A DNA stretch of 64,000 nt from Actinoplanes missouriensis 431. GTDB lineage: Bacteria; Actinomycetota; Actinomycetes; Mycobacteriales; Micromonosporaceae. This document shows, piece by piece, positions 39,436 through 47,694 of the stretch. A program made the translations under genes and the position numbers. The stretch covers positions 6,572,001 through 6,636,000 of the forward strand of contig NC_017093.1 in assembly GCF_000284295.1 (NCBI RefSeq). Reading direction: 5' to 3'. Under the pieces are notes generated by a model. The model was not told the DNA's origin and searched no databases. It worked only from the letters and a program-made list of their open reading frames with translations. Position 1 is the stretch's first letter, and the number at the start of each line of letters is the position of its first letter.

Positions 39436-40869
39436 TCAGTGCCGGGGCACGACCTGCTCCACCGCCCACTGCCGCCAGTTGTCCAGCTTGTGCTGCACGG
39501 TCGCGAGCTGCTCCCGCACCGGACCCGGGCCGGTGGAACCCGGCGTGGTCCGGGCCGCGAGCGCCGACGACACCGACAGCACCTCGCGCACCGACGGGTC
39601 CAGGTGCTCGCTGACCGTCTTCAGGTCGTCGTCGGTCAGGTCCTCCAGCTCGCACTCCCGCGCCGAGCAGAGCGCCACCAGCTTGCCGGTCACCTCGTGC
39701 GCGTCGCGGAACGGCACGCCCTTGCGGACCAGCCAGTCGGCCACCTCGGTGGCGAGCGAGAAACCGACGGGGGCGGCGGCGGCGAGGCGGTCCACCCGTA
39801 CCGTCATGGTGGAAATCATCCCGGCGAGGGCAGGCAGCAGCAGCTCGAGGGTGTCGACGGCGTCGAAGGCCGGCTCCTTGTCCTCCTGCATGTCCCGGTC
39901 GTAGGTGAGCGGCAGGCCCTTGAGCATGGTCAGCACGGCGACCAGGCCGCCGACGAGCCGGCCGCTCTTGCCGCGGGCCAGCTCGGCGATGTCCGCGTTC
40001 TTCTTCTGCGGCATGATCGACGACCCGGTCGCGAACGCGTCGTCGAGCTCGACCCAGCCGAACTCGGTGGACGTCCAGAGGACGACCTCCTCGCCGAGGC
40101 GGGAGAGGTGCACGCCGAGCAGCGCGGTGGTGAAGAGGAACTCGGCGACGAAGTCACGGTCGGAGACGGCGTCCATCGAGTTCGGCGCGGGGGCGCTGAA
40201 GCCCAGCTCCTTGGCGACTGCGGCCGGGTCGAGCGGGAGTGACGAGCCGGCGAGCGCGCCGCTGCCGAGCGGGCTGATCGCGGTCCGGGCGTCCCAGTCG
40301 CGCAGGCGTTCCAGGTCGCGCAGCAGCGGCTGGACGTGCGCGAGCAGCCAGTGGCCGAAGCTGACCGGCTGCGCGTGCTGCACGTGGGTCATGCCGGGCG
40401 CCGGGGTGTCGATGTTGCGGGCGGCCTGCTCGGTGAGCGCGTCGGCCAGCTCGACCACCGCGACCGCCACCCCGCGGGCGTGGTCGCGCAGGTAGAGCCG
40501 CAGGTCGGTGGCGACCTGGTCGTTGCGGGACCGGCCGGCGCGCAGTTTGCCGCCGAGCGAGCCGAGCCGCTCCAGCAGGCCGCGCTCCAGGGCGGTGTGC
40601 ACGTCCTCGTCCTCGACGGTGGGGCGGAACTCCCCGGCGGCGCAGGCGGACTCCAGGTCGTCCAGCGCGGCCAGCATCTTGCCGAGCTCGTCCGCGTCGA
40701 GCAGTCCCGCGTTTGCCAGGACGCGGGCGTGCGCGCGGGAGGCGAGCAGATCGTAGGGCGCGAGCCGCCAGTCGAACTGCACGCTCACGCTCAGCCGGGC
40801 CAACGCCTCCGCCGGGCCGCCCGCGAATCGAGCGCCCCACAGCCGCGTCGGCTCTTCAGTTTCCGGCAC
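39436..40869 (-). CDS. argH: Argininosuccinate lyase
   Basis: A protein of about 477 residues. It cleaves argininosuccinate to arginine and fumarate, the last step of arginine synthesis. The signature loop G-S-S-I-M-P-Q-K-K-N is present with the catalytic Ser, and T-H-V-Q-H-A-Q-P supplies the catalytic His region. GTG 40869 is preferred because AGGAG lies five bases upstream; GTG 40875 directly abuts that site. It is separated from argG by dapE on the other strand, so it has its own promoter and terminator. Confidence 0.96.
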   Translation of the reverse strand: MPETEEPTRLWGARFAGGPAEALARLSVSVQFDWRLAPYDLLASRAHARVLANAGLLDADELGKMLAALDDLESACAAGEFRPTVEDEDVHTALERGLLERLGSLGGKLRAGRSRNDQVATDLRLYLRDHARGVAVAVVELADALTEQAARNIDTPAPGMTHVQHAQPVSFGHWLLAHVQPLLRDLERLRDWDARTAISPLGSGALAGSSLPLDPAAVAKELGFSAPAPNSMDAVSDRDFVAEFLFTTALLGVHLSRLGEEVVLWTSTEFGWVELDDAFATGSSIMPQKKNADIAELARGKSGRLVGGLVAVLTMLKGLPLTYDRDMQEDKEPAFDAVDTLELLLPALAGMISTMTVRVDRLAAAAPVGFSLATEVADWLVRKGVPFRDAHEVTGKLVALCSARECELEDLTDDDLKTVSEHLDPSVREVLSVSSALAARTTPGSTGPGPVREQLATVQHKLDNWRQWAVEQVVPRH

Positions 40870-40938
40870 ACCCACTCCTCGATCGTGACCTGGTCCAACG
40901 AAACGACCCTACCGTGAGGTCGTCGTGCATAAAAATAC

Positions 40939-40951
40939 TATCAGCATGATA
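40939..40951. promoter_or_regulatory. Palindrome in the argH-dapE divergent promoter
   Basis: TATCA-GCA-TGATA in an AT-rich stretch (40928-40957) between the divergent starts. TACTAT at 40936-40941 could be a -10 for dapE. dapE has no ribosome binding site and may be translated from a very short leader. Confidence 0.5.
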
Positions 40952-40961
40952 ACTTTGCGAC

Positions 40962-42020
40962 ATGACCAGCCTCGATCTCACCGGCGACATCGTCGATCTG
41001 ACCCGGACCATCTGCGACATCCCGAGCGTGAGCGGCGACGAGAAGGCTCTCGCCGACGCCGTGGAGGCGGCCCTGCGCGCATACCCGCATCTCGAAGTCC
41101 TCCGTGACGCCGACGCCGTGGTCGCTCGCACCAGCGCGGGCCGCGACACCCGGGTGGTCCTCGCCGGCCACCTCGACACGGTCCCGATCGCCGGCAACCT
41201 GCCGACCACCATGCAAAACCAGATGGTGTACGGCCGGGGCACGGTCGACATGAAGGCCGGTGTCGCCGTGTTCCTGCAGCTCGCAGCGTTGCTCGACAAT
41301 CCCCGTCACGACGTCACCTACGTCTTCTACGACCACGAGGAGGTCGCAGCGTCACTCAACGGCCTCGGCCGCCTGGTGCGCAACCACCCGGACTGGCTGG
41401 CCGGTGACTTCGCGGTGCTCGGCGAGCCGTCCGACGGCACCGTCGAGGGCGGCTGCCAGGGCACCATGCGGGTGAAGATCACCGTCCCCGGCGTGGCCGC
41501 GCACGCCGCCCGCTCGTGGCGGGGCAGCAACGCGATCCACAGCGCCGGGGCGGTGCTCGACGTGCTGCGTGCCTACGAGCCGCGCCGGCCGGTCGTCGAC
41601 GGCCTGCAGTACCGGGAGGGCCTCAACGCCGTACGGATCGAGGGCGGCATCGCCGGCAACGTGATCCCGGACCTGTGCACGGTCTTCGTGAACCACCGCT
41701 TCGCCCCGGACCGGGACACCGACGCCGCCGAGGCCCACCTGCGCGAGGTCTTCGCCGGTTTCGACCTGGAGGTCACCGACCGCGCGCCGGGCGCCCGGCC
41801 AGGCCTGGACCAGCCGGCCGCGAAGGAGTTCGTCGACCTGGTCGGCCGCGAGCCGCAGGCCAAGCTGGGCTGGACCGACGTCTCCCGCTTCGCGGCCCTG
41901 GGCATCCCGGCGATCAACTTCGGTCCCGGCGACCCGCTGCTGGCGCACACCGACAACGAGCACGTCCCCGCCGACGAGATCCGCAAGGCCCTCCAGACCC
42001 TGACCTCCTGGCTCAGCTGA
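40962..42020 (+). CDS. dapE: Succinyl-diaminopimelate desuccinylase
   Basis: A 352-residue M20 metallopeptidase of the actinobacterial DapE branch. It removes succinate from N-succinyl-LL-diaminopimelate on the way to lysine and cell-wall diaminopimelate. Metal ligands are visible in A-G-H-L-D-T-V-P, G-R-G-T-V-D-M-K and Y-D-H-E-E-V, with E-P-S-D-G-T and the final L-A-H-T-D-N-E-H. It sits alone on the plus strand between argG and argH, with no other lysine gene nearby. ArgE-like deacetylases belong to the same superfamily, but argJ makes an ArgE unnecessary. Confidence 0.93.
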   Translation: MTSLDLTGDIVDLTRTICDIPSVSGDEKALADAVEAALRAYPHLEVLRDADAVVARTSAGRDTRVVLAGHLDTVPIAGNLPTTMQNQMVYGRGTVDMKAGVAVFLQLAALLDNPRHDVTYVFYDHEEVAASLNGLGRLVRNHPDWLAGDFAVLGEPSDGTVEGGCQGTMRVKITVPGVAAHAARSWRGSNAIHSAGAVLDVLRAYEPRRPVVDGLQYREGLNAVRIEGGIAGNVIPDLCTVFVNHRFAPDRDTDAAEAHLREVFAGFDLEVTDRAPGARPGLDQPAAKEFVDLVGREPQAKLGWTDVSRFAALGIPAINFGPGDPLLAHTDNEHVPADEIRKALQTLTSWLS

Positions 42021-42033
42021 CCCCCAGGCCCCA

Positions 42034-42076
42034 GCGTGCGGAGTTCGGGTGCGCGGCGCGCCCGAACTCCGCACGC
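42034..42076. terminator. Long bidirectional hairpin between dapE and argG
   Basis: GCGTGCGGAGTTCGGG (42034-42049) pairs with CCCGAACTCCGCACGC (42061-42076) in a perfect 16-bp stem with an 11-base loop. It starts 13 bases after dapE and ends four bases before the argG stop, serving both. Confidence 0.9.
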
Positions 42077-42080
42077 GGGT

Positions 42081-43319
42081 TCAGTCGGCGGGGGTCGCCG
42101 CGGCCCGGGCGATCGCGCCGGGCACCGCGTACATGTGGGCGAACGCCCGGGCCTGCTCGCCGGTCCAAAGCGAGGAGCCGTGGCCGTAGACCACGCCGGA
42201 GCGGGTCGCGGCGTCCAGCAGGCTGTACGGGCTCTTGCTGCCCAGCAGCACGATGTTGCCCTTGTGCAGCCGCACCCGCACCTGGCCGGTCACCCGGGTC
42301 TGGCTGGAGTCCAGGAACGCCCGGAAGTCGTCCATGATCGGGTCGAAGTAGACGGCCTCGTGCAGCAGGTCGCCGTAGGTGTTGCCGAGCGTCGCCTTGG
42401 TGGCCTGCTGCCGGTTGGAGAGCACCAGCTTCTCCAGCTCGCGGTGCGCGGCGATGAGGATCAGCATGCCGGGCGCCTCGAAACCGACGCGGGCCAGGTT
42501 GCCGACCATGGTGGAGCCCATGTGGATGCCGCGGCCGACGCCGTGCTCGCCGCCGAGGACGTTGAGCGCGGAGAGGATCGCGTAGTTCGGGGAGTCCTTC
42601 TCGACGAGCGGGTCACCACCGGCGTAGGACGCGTCGACGACCTCGCCCTTCTCGAAGGTCAGCAGCAGCTCGACGCCCTCGGCCGGGGCCGCGTCGATCG
42701 ACTTCGTGTAGGTCCAGGCGTCCTCGGGCAGGTACTCCCAGGAGCCGTAGGTCTCCTCGCCACCGATCGAGGTACCGATCAGTCCCTCGTTGATCGAGTA
42801 CTTCTTGACCTTCTCGCTGACCGCGTAGCCCCGGCTGCGCAGGAACTCGGCCTCCTCCTCACGGACGAGCCGCTCGTCGCGTACCGGAGTGACGATCTCC
42901 AGATGCGGGGCCAGTGCCCGGATGACCGCGTCGTAGCGGACGTGGTCGGCGCCGGCACCTGTCGAACCGTGCGCCACCGCGTCCGCGCCGACCTCGAGGG
43001 CGACCTGGACGACCTTCTCCGCCTGGATCAGCCGCTCCGCGCCGACGCACGACGGGTAGGCGCCGTTGCGCAGGTAGTTCGCCTTGATCGCGTAGGTGAC
43101 GACGCGGGAGTAGAGCTCGGCGCGGGCGTCGACGACGTGGTGCTCGATCGCGCCCAGCTCCTCGGCGCGGGCGCTGACGACCTCCGCCTCACCGCTGTGC
43201 AGGCCGCCGGTGTCGATGTTCGCGGTCACCACGTCCCAGCCCTTCTCGCGGAAGTCCACGAGGAGGTACGAGGTGTCCAGCCCGCCGGAGAAGGCGAGAA
43301 CGATCTTGCGCTTGGTCAT
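42081..43319 (-). CDS. argG: Argininosuccinate synthase
   Basis: A 412-residue enzyme joining citrulline and aspartate with ATP. The PP-loop A-F-S-G-G-L-D-T-S is near the N-terminus, and A-H-G-S-T-G-A-G-A-D-H-V-R and E-Y-L-P-E-D-A-W follow. The ATG at 43319 overlaps the preceding unknown gene by 4 bases, with AAGGA nine bases upstream. Last gene of the main arg operon here. Confidence 0.96.
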   Translation of the reverse strand: MTKRKIVLAFSGGLDTSYLLVDFREKGWDVVTANIDTGGLHSGEAEVVSARAEELGAIEHHVVDARAELYSRVVTYAIKANYLRNGAYPSCVGAERLIQAEKVVQVALEVGADAVAHGSTGAGADHVRYDAVIRALAPHLEIVTPVRDERLVREEEAEFLRSRGYAVSEKVKKYSINEGLIGTSIGGEETYGSWEYLPEDAWTYTKSIDAAPAEGVELLLTFEKGEVVDASYAGGDPLVEKDSPNYAILSALNVLGGEHGVGRGIHMGSTMVGNLARVGFEAPGMLILIAAHRELEKLVLSNRQQATKATLGNTYGDLLHEAVYFDPIMDDFRAFLDSSQTRVTGQVRVRLHKGNIVLLGSKSPYSLLDAATRSGVVYGHGSSLWTGEQARAFAHMYAVPGAIARAAATPAD

Positions 43320-44209
43320 CGGGGCAGTTCCTTCTCAAGAATCGGCACATATGTCTTACCGTCCCGGCGGACGTGACCGGGAGGCAGGACATAGAACTCG
43401 GAGCGTCCCGCCTCGATATCCTTCTGCATCGCCTGCTGGCGACCGTAGTCGAAGGGGTCGAGCAGGAAGCTGGGCTCGGGCAACTCTCCACCGGGCGGGA
43501 GGGTGAGGTCGCTCTGGTAGACGAACGAGCCCGGCGAGGTGTGGAACGGGACGGTCGCGACCAGGATCTTCAGCGCGCCGAACTCGGTGTGCACCTTGAG
43601 CGCGCTGTTGTCGTACTGGGTCACGCCGTCGAGCTTCTGGGCACGGTACGCCGAGAGCGCGAGCGCCTTGGCGGCCTTGCCGAGACCGACGGCCGGCATC
43701 AGCGACCAGAGCGACCAGCCGACCCAGCGGCCGGGTTCGGCGCTCGGCGCGGCGCAGTACCCGCCGACCGGGACCGGACCGCGGTACCCGCTCTCCCGCA
43801 TCTCCGCCTGCACCGTGCGCAGCAGCTGCTTCACGTCGGTGTCGAAGCGGAACGTGGACCGCTCGACCATCGCGGCGAACTCGTCCTGCGGCAGGCCGGC
43901 GATGAGCGCGGCGGCCGGCATCAGGATCAGGTCGACCATCACCCACTGCGGCATCGGGATGCCCCGGTCGCCGAACGCGATCCCGTTGATCACGTTGAAG
44001 TAGTTCAGGAAGTCCCGGATCGACCAGTCCTTCTCCGCGGTGTCGGTGAAGTCCAGCCAGGTGAGCTTGTGCCCGTACGGAAGCTCGTTGAGTTGCGGCC
44101 GGAGCGTCTCGTTGGAGGCGAGGAAGAACTCCACGCCGTGCCCCACCAGCGTGTCGGTGTGGTCGGCGAAGTCCGGGAAGCGCGCCTCCACGGCGGGCGT
44201 GAACGTCAT
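43316..44209 (-). CDS. Unrecognised protein embedded between argR and argG
   Basis: A 297-residue protein I cannot assign. Its ATG shares one base with the argR stop (TGATG) and its stop overlaps argG by 4 bases, so it is co-translated with arginine genes. Visible stretches are L-T-W-L-D-F-T-D-T-A-E-K-D-W-S-I-R-D-F, a hydrophobic W-V-M-V-D-L-I-L-M-P-A-A-A-L-I-A-G-L, a G/P/W-rich region (G-R-W-V-G-W-S-L-W-S-L-M) and a C-terminal P-F-H-T-S-P-G-S-F-V-Y-Q. No signal peptide or known motif. One moderately hydrophobic segment may be buried or membrane-touching. The longer frame upstream overlaps argR and is not real. Confidence 0.8.
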   Translation of the reverse strand: MTFTPAVEARFPDFADHTDTLVGHGVEFFLASNETLRPQLNELPYGHKLTWLDFTDTAEKDWSIRDFLNYFNVINGIAFGDRGIPMPQWVMVDLILMPAAALIAGLPQDEFAAMVERSTFRFDTDVKQLLRTVQAEMRESGYRGPVPVGGYCAAPSAEPGRWVGWSLWSLMPAVGLGKAAKALALSAYRAQKLDGVTQYDNSALKVHTEFGALKILVATVPFHTSPGSFVYQSDLTLPPGGELPEPSFLLDPFDYGRQQAMQKDIEAGRSEFYVLPPGHVRRDGKTYVPILEKELPR

Positions 44210-44706
44210 CAGGAGTTCCCTTCCAGAGAATCCGGCCTGCTCCAGTTGCCGAGCTTCTCGGCCAGCGCCGCGCCCGAGCCGGGTCCGGCGTCCCGGGCCA
44301 CCACCAGGATCGTGTCGTCCCCGGCGATGGTGCCCACCACGTCCGCCAGCCCGGACCGGTCCAGCGCGCTGGCCAGGAACTGGGCGGCGCCGGGCGGGGT
44401 CCGCAGCACGGCGATGTTGCCGCTGGAGTCGACGCCGGTGAGCAGCTCGCGGAGCAGCCGGATCAGCCGGGCCGGTCCCTGCGACGTCTCCCGCAGCGGG
44501 CGTTTGCCGTCCTCCGGGATCAGGTACGCGCCGCTGACCTTGACCGCGTTGAGCTCCTCCAGGTCCCGCGAGAGCGTGGCCTGGGTGACCTGCACGCCCT
44601 CGTGGGCGAGCAGGTCCGCGAGTTCGGTCTGCGAGCGCACGGTACGGCTGCGGATCAGCTCGACGATCCGCGCGTGCCGCCCCGCCCTGGTCACCGGAAG
44701 ACTCAT
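44209..44706 (-). CDS. argR: Arginine repressor
   Basis: A 165-residue ArgR. The N-terminal winged helix contains V-T-Q-A-T-L-S-R-D-L-E-E-L. The C-terminal arginine-binding, hexamerising domain contains V-L-R-T-P-P-G-A-A and G-T-I-A-G-D-D-T-I-L-V. It represses arginine genes when arginine is bound, probably through the palindromes upstream of argC. It overlaps argF by 4 bases at its start. Confidence 0.95.
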   Translation of the reverse strand: MSLPVTRAGRHARIVELIRSRTVRSQTELADLLAHEGVQVTQATLSRDLEELNAVKVSGAYLIPEDGKRPLRETSQGPARLIRLLRELLTGVDSSGNIAVLRTPPGAAQFLASALDRSGLADVVGTIAGDDTILVVARDAGPGSGAALAEKLGNWSRPDSLEGNS

Positions 44707-45635
44707 CGCTCGTTGACCGCAAGCAGCCAGGTGAGCAGGGCCTTCTGTGCGTGCAGCCGGTTCTCGGCCTGGTCGAAGACCACGCTCTGCGGTCCGTCGA
44801 ACACCTCGTCGGTGATCTCCTCGCCGCGGTGGGCGGGCAGGCAGTGCAGCACTATCGCGTCCGGGCTCGCGGCCGCCAGCAGCTCCTTGTTCACCTGGTA
44901 CGGCCAGAACGGGGTGAGCCGGTCCTTGCCGTCCTCCTCCTGACCCATCGAGGTCCAGGTGTCGGTGGCGACCACGTGCGCGCCGTCGACCGCCTCCCGC
45001 GGGTCGCGCAGCACCTCGACCGAGCCGCCGGTCCAGGCCGCGATCTCGGCGGCCCGGGCCACCACGGCCGGATCCGGGTCGAAGCCGGACGGGCCGGCCA
45101 CCCGCACGTTCATGCCGGCCATCGCGCCGGCGATCAGGTAGGAGTGCGCCATGTTGTTAGCGGCGTCGCCCACGTACGCCAGGGTCCGGCCGGAGGTGCC
45201 GCCGAACCGCTCGCGGATCGTCAGCAGGTCGGCGAGGAGCTGGCACGGGTGGTAACCGTCGCTCAGCGCGTTGATCACCGGGACCTTGACGCCGGACGCC
45301 AGCTCGGCGAGCCGCTCGTCGCCGTGGGTGCGGAAGACCATCGCCGCCACGTACCGGGAGACGACCTTGCCGGCGTCGGCGAGCGTCTCGCCGCGGCCGA
45401 AGTGGGTGTTCTGCGTGTCCACGATGATCGGCTGGCCGCCCAGCTCGGCGATGCCGGCCTCGAACGAGAGCCGGGTGCGCAGGCTGGCCTTGTCGAAGAA
45501 GACCGCGACCGAGCGGGGGCCGGCGAGCGGCGTGTGCCCGAACCGGTTCGCCTTCATCTCGGCGGCCAGGTTCAGGACGTCGTCCTGTTCCTGCGGGGTG
45601 AGGTCGTCGTCGCGGAGGAAGTGGCGGGTGGTCAC
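44703..45635 (-). CDS. argF: Ornithine carbamoyltransferase
   Basis: A 310-residue enzyme making citrulline from ornithine and carbamoyl phosphate. The carbamoyl-phosphate motif S-L-R-T-R and the ornithine motif H-C-L-P-A-H-R-G are both present, as is F-R-T-H. The GTG start overlaps the argD stop by 4 bases, and the stop overlaps argR by 4. Confidence 0.96.
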   Translation of the reverse strand: MTTRHFLRDDDLTPQEQDDVLNLAAEMKANRFGHTPLAGPRSVAVFFDKASLRTRLSFEAGIAELGGQPIIVDTQNTHFGRGETLADAGKVVSRYVAAMVFRTHGDERLAELASGVKVPVINALSDGYHPCQLLADLLTIRERFGGTSGRTLAYVGDAANNMAHSYLIAGAMAGMNVRVAGPSGFDPDPAVVARAAEIAAWTGGSVEVLRDPREAVDGAHVVATDTWTSMGQEEDGKDRLTPFWPYQVNKELLAAASPDAIVLHCLPAHRGEEITDEVFDGPQSVVFDQAENRLHAQKALLTWLLAVNER

Positions 45636-46786
45636 CGGATACCGTCCAGGGCAGCGATCAGGGCGTCCGCCTGATCGGAGGAGATGATCAGGGGCGGGGC
45701 GAGCCGGATGACGTCCGGCTGCGCGGGGTTCACCAGGAAACCGGCGTCGAGCAGCTTCGCCGCGACGTCCTTGGCGACCGGCTGGGTGAGCACGATGCCG
45801 AGCAGCAGGCCGGCGCCGCGCACGTGCGAGACGAGCGGGTGGCCGAGGCCCTCGATGCCGCGCCGCAGCTGCTCGCCGACCCGCTTCACGTGGTCGAGCA
45901 GGCCCTCGTTGGCGATCGTGCGGATCACCGCGAGGCCGGCCGCGCAGGAGACCGGGTTGCCGCCGAACGTGGTGCCGTGCATGCCCGGCTGCAGCAGGTC
46001 GGCGGTCGGCCCGAAGGCCAGGCAGGCGCCGAGGGGCAGGCCGCCGCCGAGGCCCTTGGCCAGGGTCACGATGTCCGGCTCGACGCCCTCACCCTGGTGG
46101 TGGAACCAGTGCCCGGTCCGGCCGATACCGGTCTGCACCTCGTCGAGCGCGAGCAGGGCGCCGTGCCTGTCGCAGATCGCACGGGCCGCCGCCAGGTAAC
46201 CGGGTGGCGGCATGACCACGCCGTTCTCACCCTGGATCGGTTCGATGATCACCATGGCGGTCCGGTCGGTCACCGCCGCTTCGAGGGCGGCCGTGTCCCC
46301 GTACTCGATGTGGGTGACGTCTCCCGGCAGCGGCAGGAAGGGAGTCTGTTTGGCGGGCTGGCCGGTGAGGGCGAGCGCGCCCATGGTCCGGCCGTGGAAG
46401 GCGCCGTGCGTGGCGACGATGTGCGTCCGCCCGGTCAGCCGGGAGATCTTGAAGGCGGCCTCGTTGGCCTCGGCGCCGGAGTTGCAGAACAGCACCCGGC
46501 CCTGGCGTCCGGCGAGCGCGAGCAGCAGCTCGGCGAGGGCGACCGGCGGCTCGGCGATGTAGAGGTTGGAGACGTGCCCCAGCTGCTGGATCTGGCTGGT
46601 CACGGCGGCGACCACGGCCGGGTGCGCGTGGCCGAGGGCGTTGACCGCGATGCCACCGAGGAAGTCGACGAACTGCCGGCCGTCCTCGGCGGTGAGCACG
46701 GCGCCCTCACCCTTGACGAGACCTAGGGTGGGGCCGCCGTAGTTGTTCATCATGGACTGCTGCCAGCGCTCGGAGAGAGTAGTCAT
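45632..46786 (-). CDS. argD: Acetylornithine aminotransferase
   Basis: A 384-residue class III PLP aminotransferase that converts N-acetylglutamate semialdehyde to N-acetylornithine. F-C-N-S-G-A-E-A-N-E-A-A-F-K, L-A-L-D-E-V-Q-T-G-I-G-R-T-G and L-A-K-G-L-G-G-G-L-P, with the PLP lysine, are all present. The ATG overlaps argB by 4 bases. Confidence 0.95.
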   Translation of the reverse strand: MTTLSERWQQSMMNNYGGPTLGLVKGEGAVLTAEDGRQFVDFLGGIAVNALGHAHPAVVAAVTSQIQQLGHVSNLYIAEPPVALAELLLALAGRQGRVLFCNSGAEANEAAFKISRLTGRTHIVATHGAFHGRTMGALALTGQPAKQTPFLPLPGDVTHIEYGDTAALEAAVTDRTAMVIIEPIQGENGVVMPPPGYLAAARAICDRHGALLALDEVQTGIGRTGHWFHHQGEGVEPDIVTLAKGLGGGLPLGACLAFGPTADLLQPGMHGTTFGGNPVSCAAGLAVIRTIANEGLLDHVKRVGEQLRRGIEGLGHPLVSHVRGAGLLLGIVLTQPVAKDVAAKLLDAGFLVNPAQPDVIRLAPPLIISSDQADALIAALDGIR

Positions 46787-47694
46787 GCCTTTAGTCCGTT
46801 CAAGGGCGGCGGGTGGGGCGGTTGGAAGGATTGGGGGACCACCATGGTTCCGAATCCTTCTTCCGTGAACACTTCGAGCAACGTCGAGTGGGCCACCCGG
46901 CCGTCGACCACGTGCGCGGCGGGCACCCCACCGCGGACCGCACGCAGGCAGGCCTCCATCTTGGGCGCCATCCCGGACTCCAGCGACGGGAGCAGTTTCT
47001 CCAGCGCGTCCGCGTCGATCTCGGAGGTCAGCGAGCTGGTGTCCGGCCAGTTCGTGTAGAGGCCCGGCACGTCGGTGAGGACCACCAGCTTGCGGGCGCC
47101 GAGCGCGACGGCGAGCGCGGAGGCGGCGGTGTCGGCGTTCACGTTGTGCAGCACGCCGTCGGCGTCCGGCGCGACCGTGGCGATCACCGGGATCCGGCCC
47201 GCCGCGATGAGGTCGTCGACCGCCGACGTGTCGACCTGGTCGACGTCGCCGACCTGGCCGATGTCGACCGGCTCGCCGTCGATGACGGCCTGCCGGCGGA
47301 CCGCGGTGAACAGGCCGGCGTCCTCGCCGGAGAGGCCCACCGCGTACGGCCCGTGCTGGTTGATCAGGCCGACCAGCTCCCGGCCCACCTGGCCGACCAG
47401 GACCATCCGGACCACGTCCATGGCCTCCGGGGTGGTGACCCGCAGGCCACCGCGGAACTCGCTCTCGATGCCGAGCTTCGTCAGCATCCGGCTGATCTGC
47501 GGGCCGCCGCCGTGCACGACGACGGGCTTGATGCCGACGAGCCGCAAAAACACGATGTCCGCCGCGAAAGCCGCCTGAAGCGCCGGATCGATCATGGCGT
47601 TGCCGCCGTACTTGATCACGATCGTGCTGCCGTGGAAGCGTTCCAGCCAGGGCAGGGCCTCGATCAGGATCTCGGCCTTCTCCACCGCCTTCAT
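46783..47694 (-). CDS. argB: Acetylglutamate kinase
   Basis: A 303-residue amino-acid kinase that phosphorylates N-acetylglutamate. I-K-Y-G-G-N-A-M at the N-terminus, V-V-H-G-G-G-P-Q-I and N-V-N-A-D-T-A-A near the nucleotide site are diagnostic. It is 4 bases overlapped with argJ and argD. It is the usual point of arginine feedback in bacteria using argJ, but this cannot be judged from sequence alone. Confidence 0.96.
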   Translation of the reverse strand: MKAVEKAEILIEALPWLERFHGSTIVIKYGGNAMIDPALQAAFAADIVFLRLVGIKPVVVHGGGPQISRMLTKLGIESEFRGGLRVTTPEAMDVVRMVLVGQVGRELVGLINQHGPYAVGLSGEDAGLFTAVRRQAVIDGEPVDIGQVGDVDQVDTSAVDDLIAAGRIPVIATVAPDADGVLHNVNADTAASALAVALGARKLVVLTDVPGLYTNWPDTSSLTSEIDADALEKLLPSLESGMAPKMEACLRAVRGGVPAAHVVDGRVAHSTLLEVFTEEGFGTMVVPQSFQPPHPPPLNGLKA

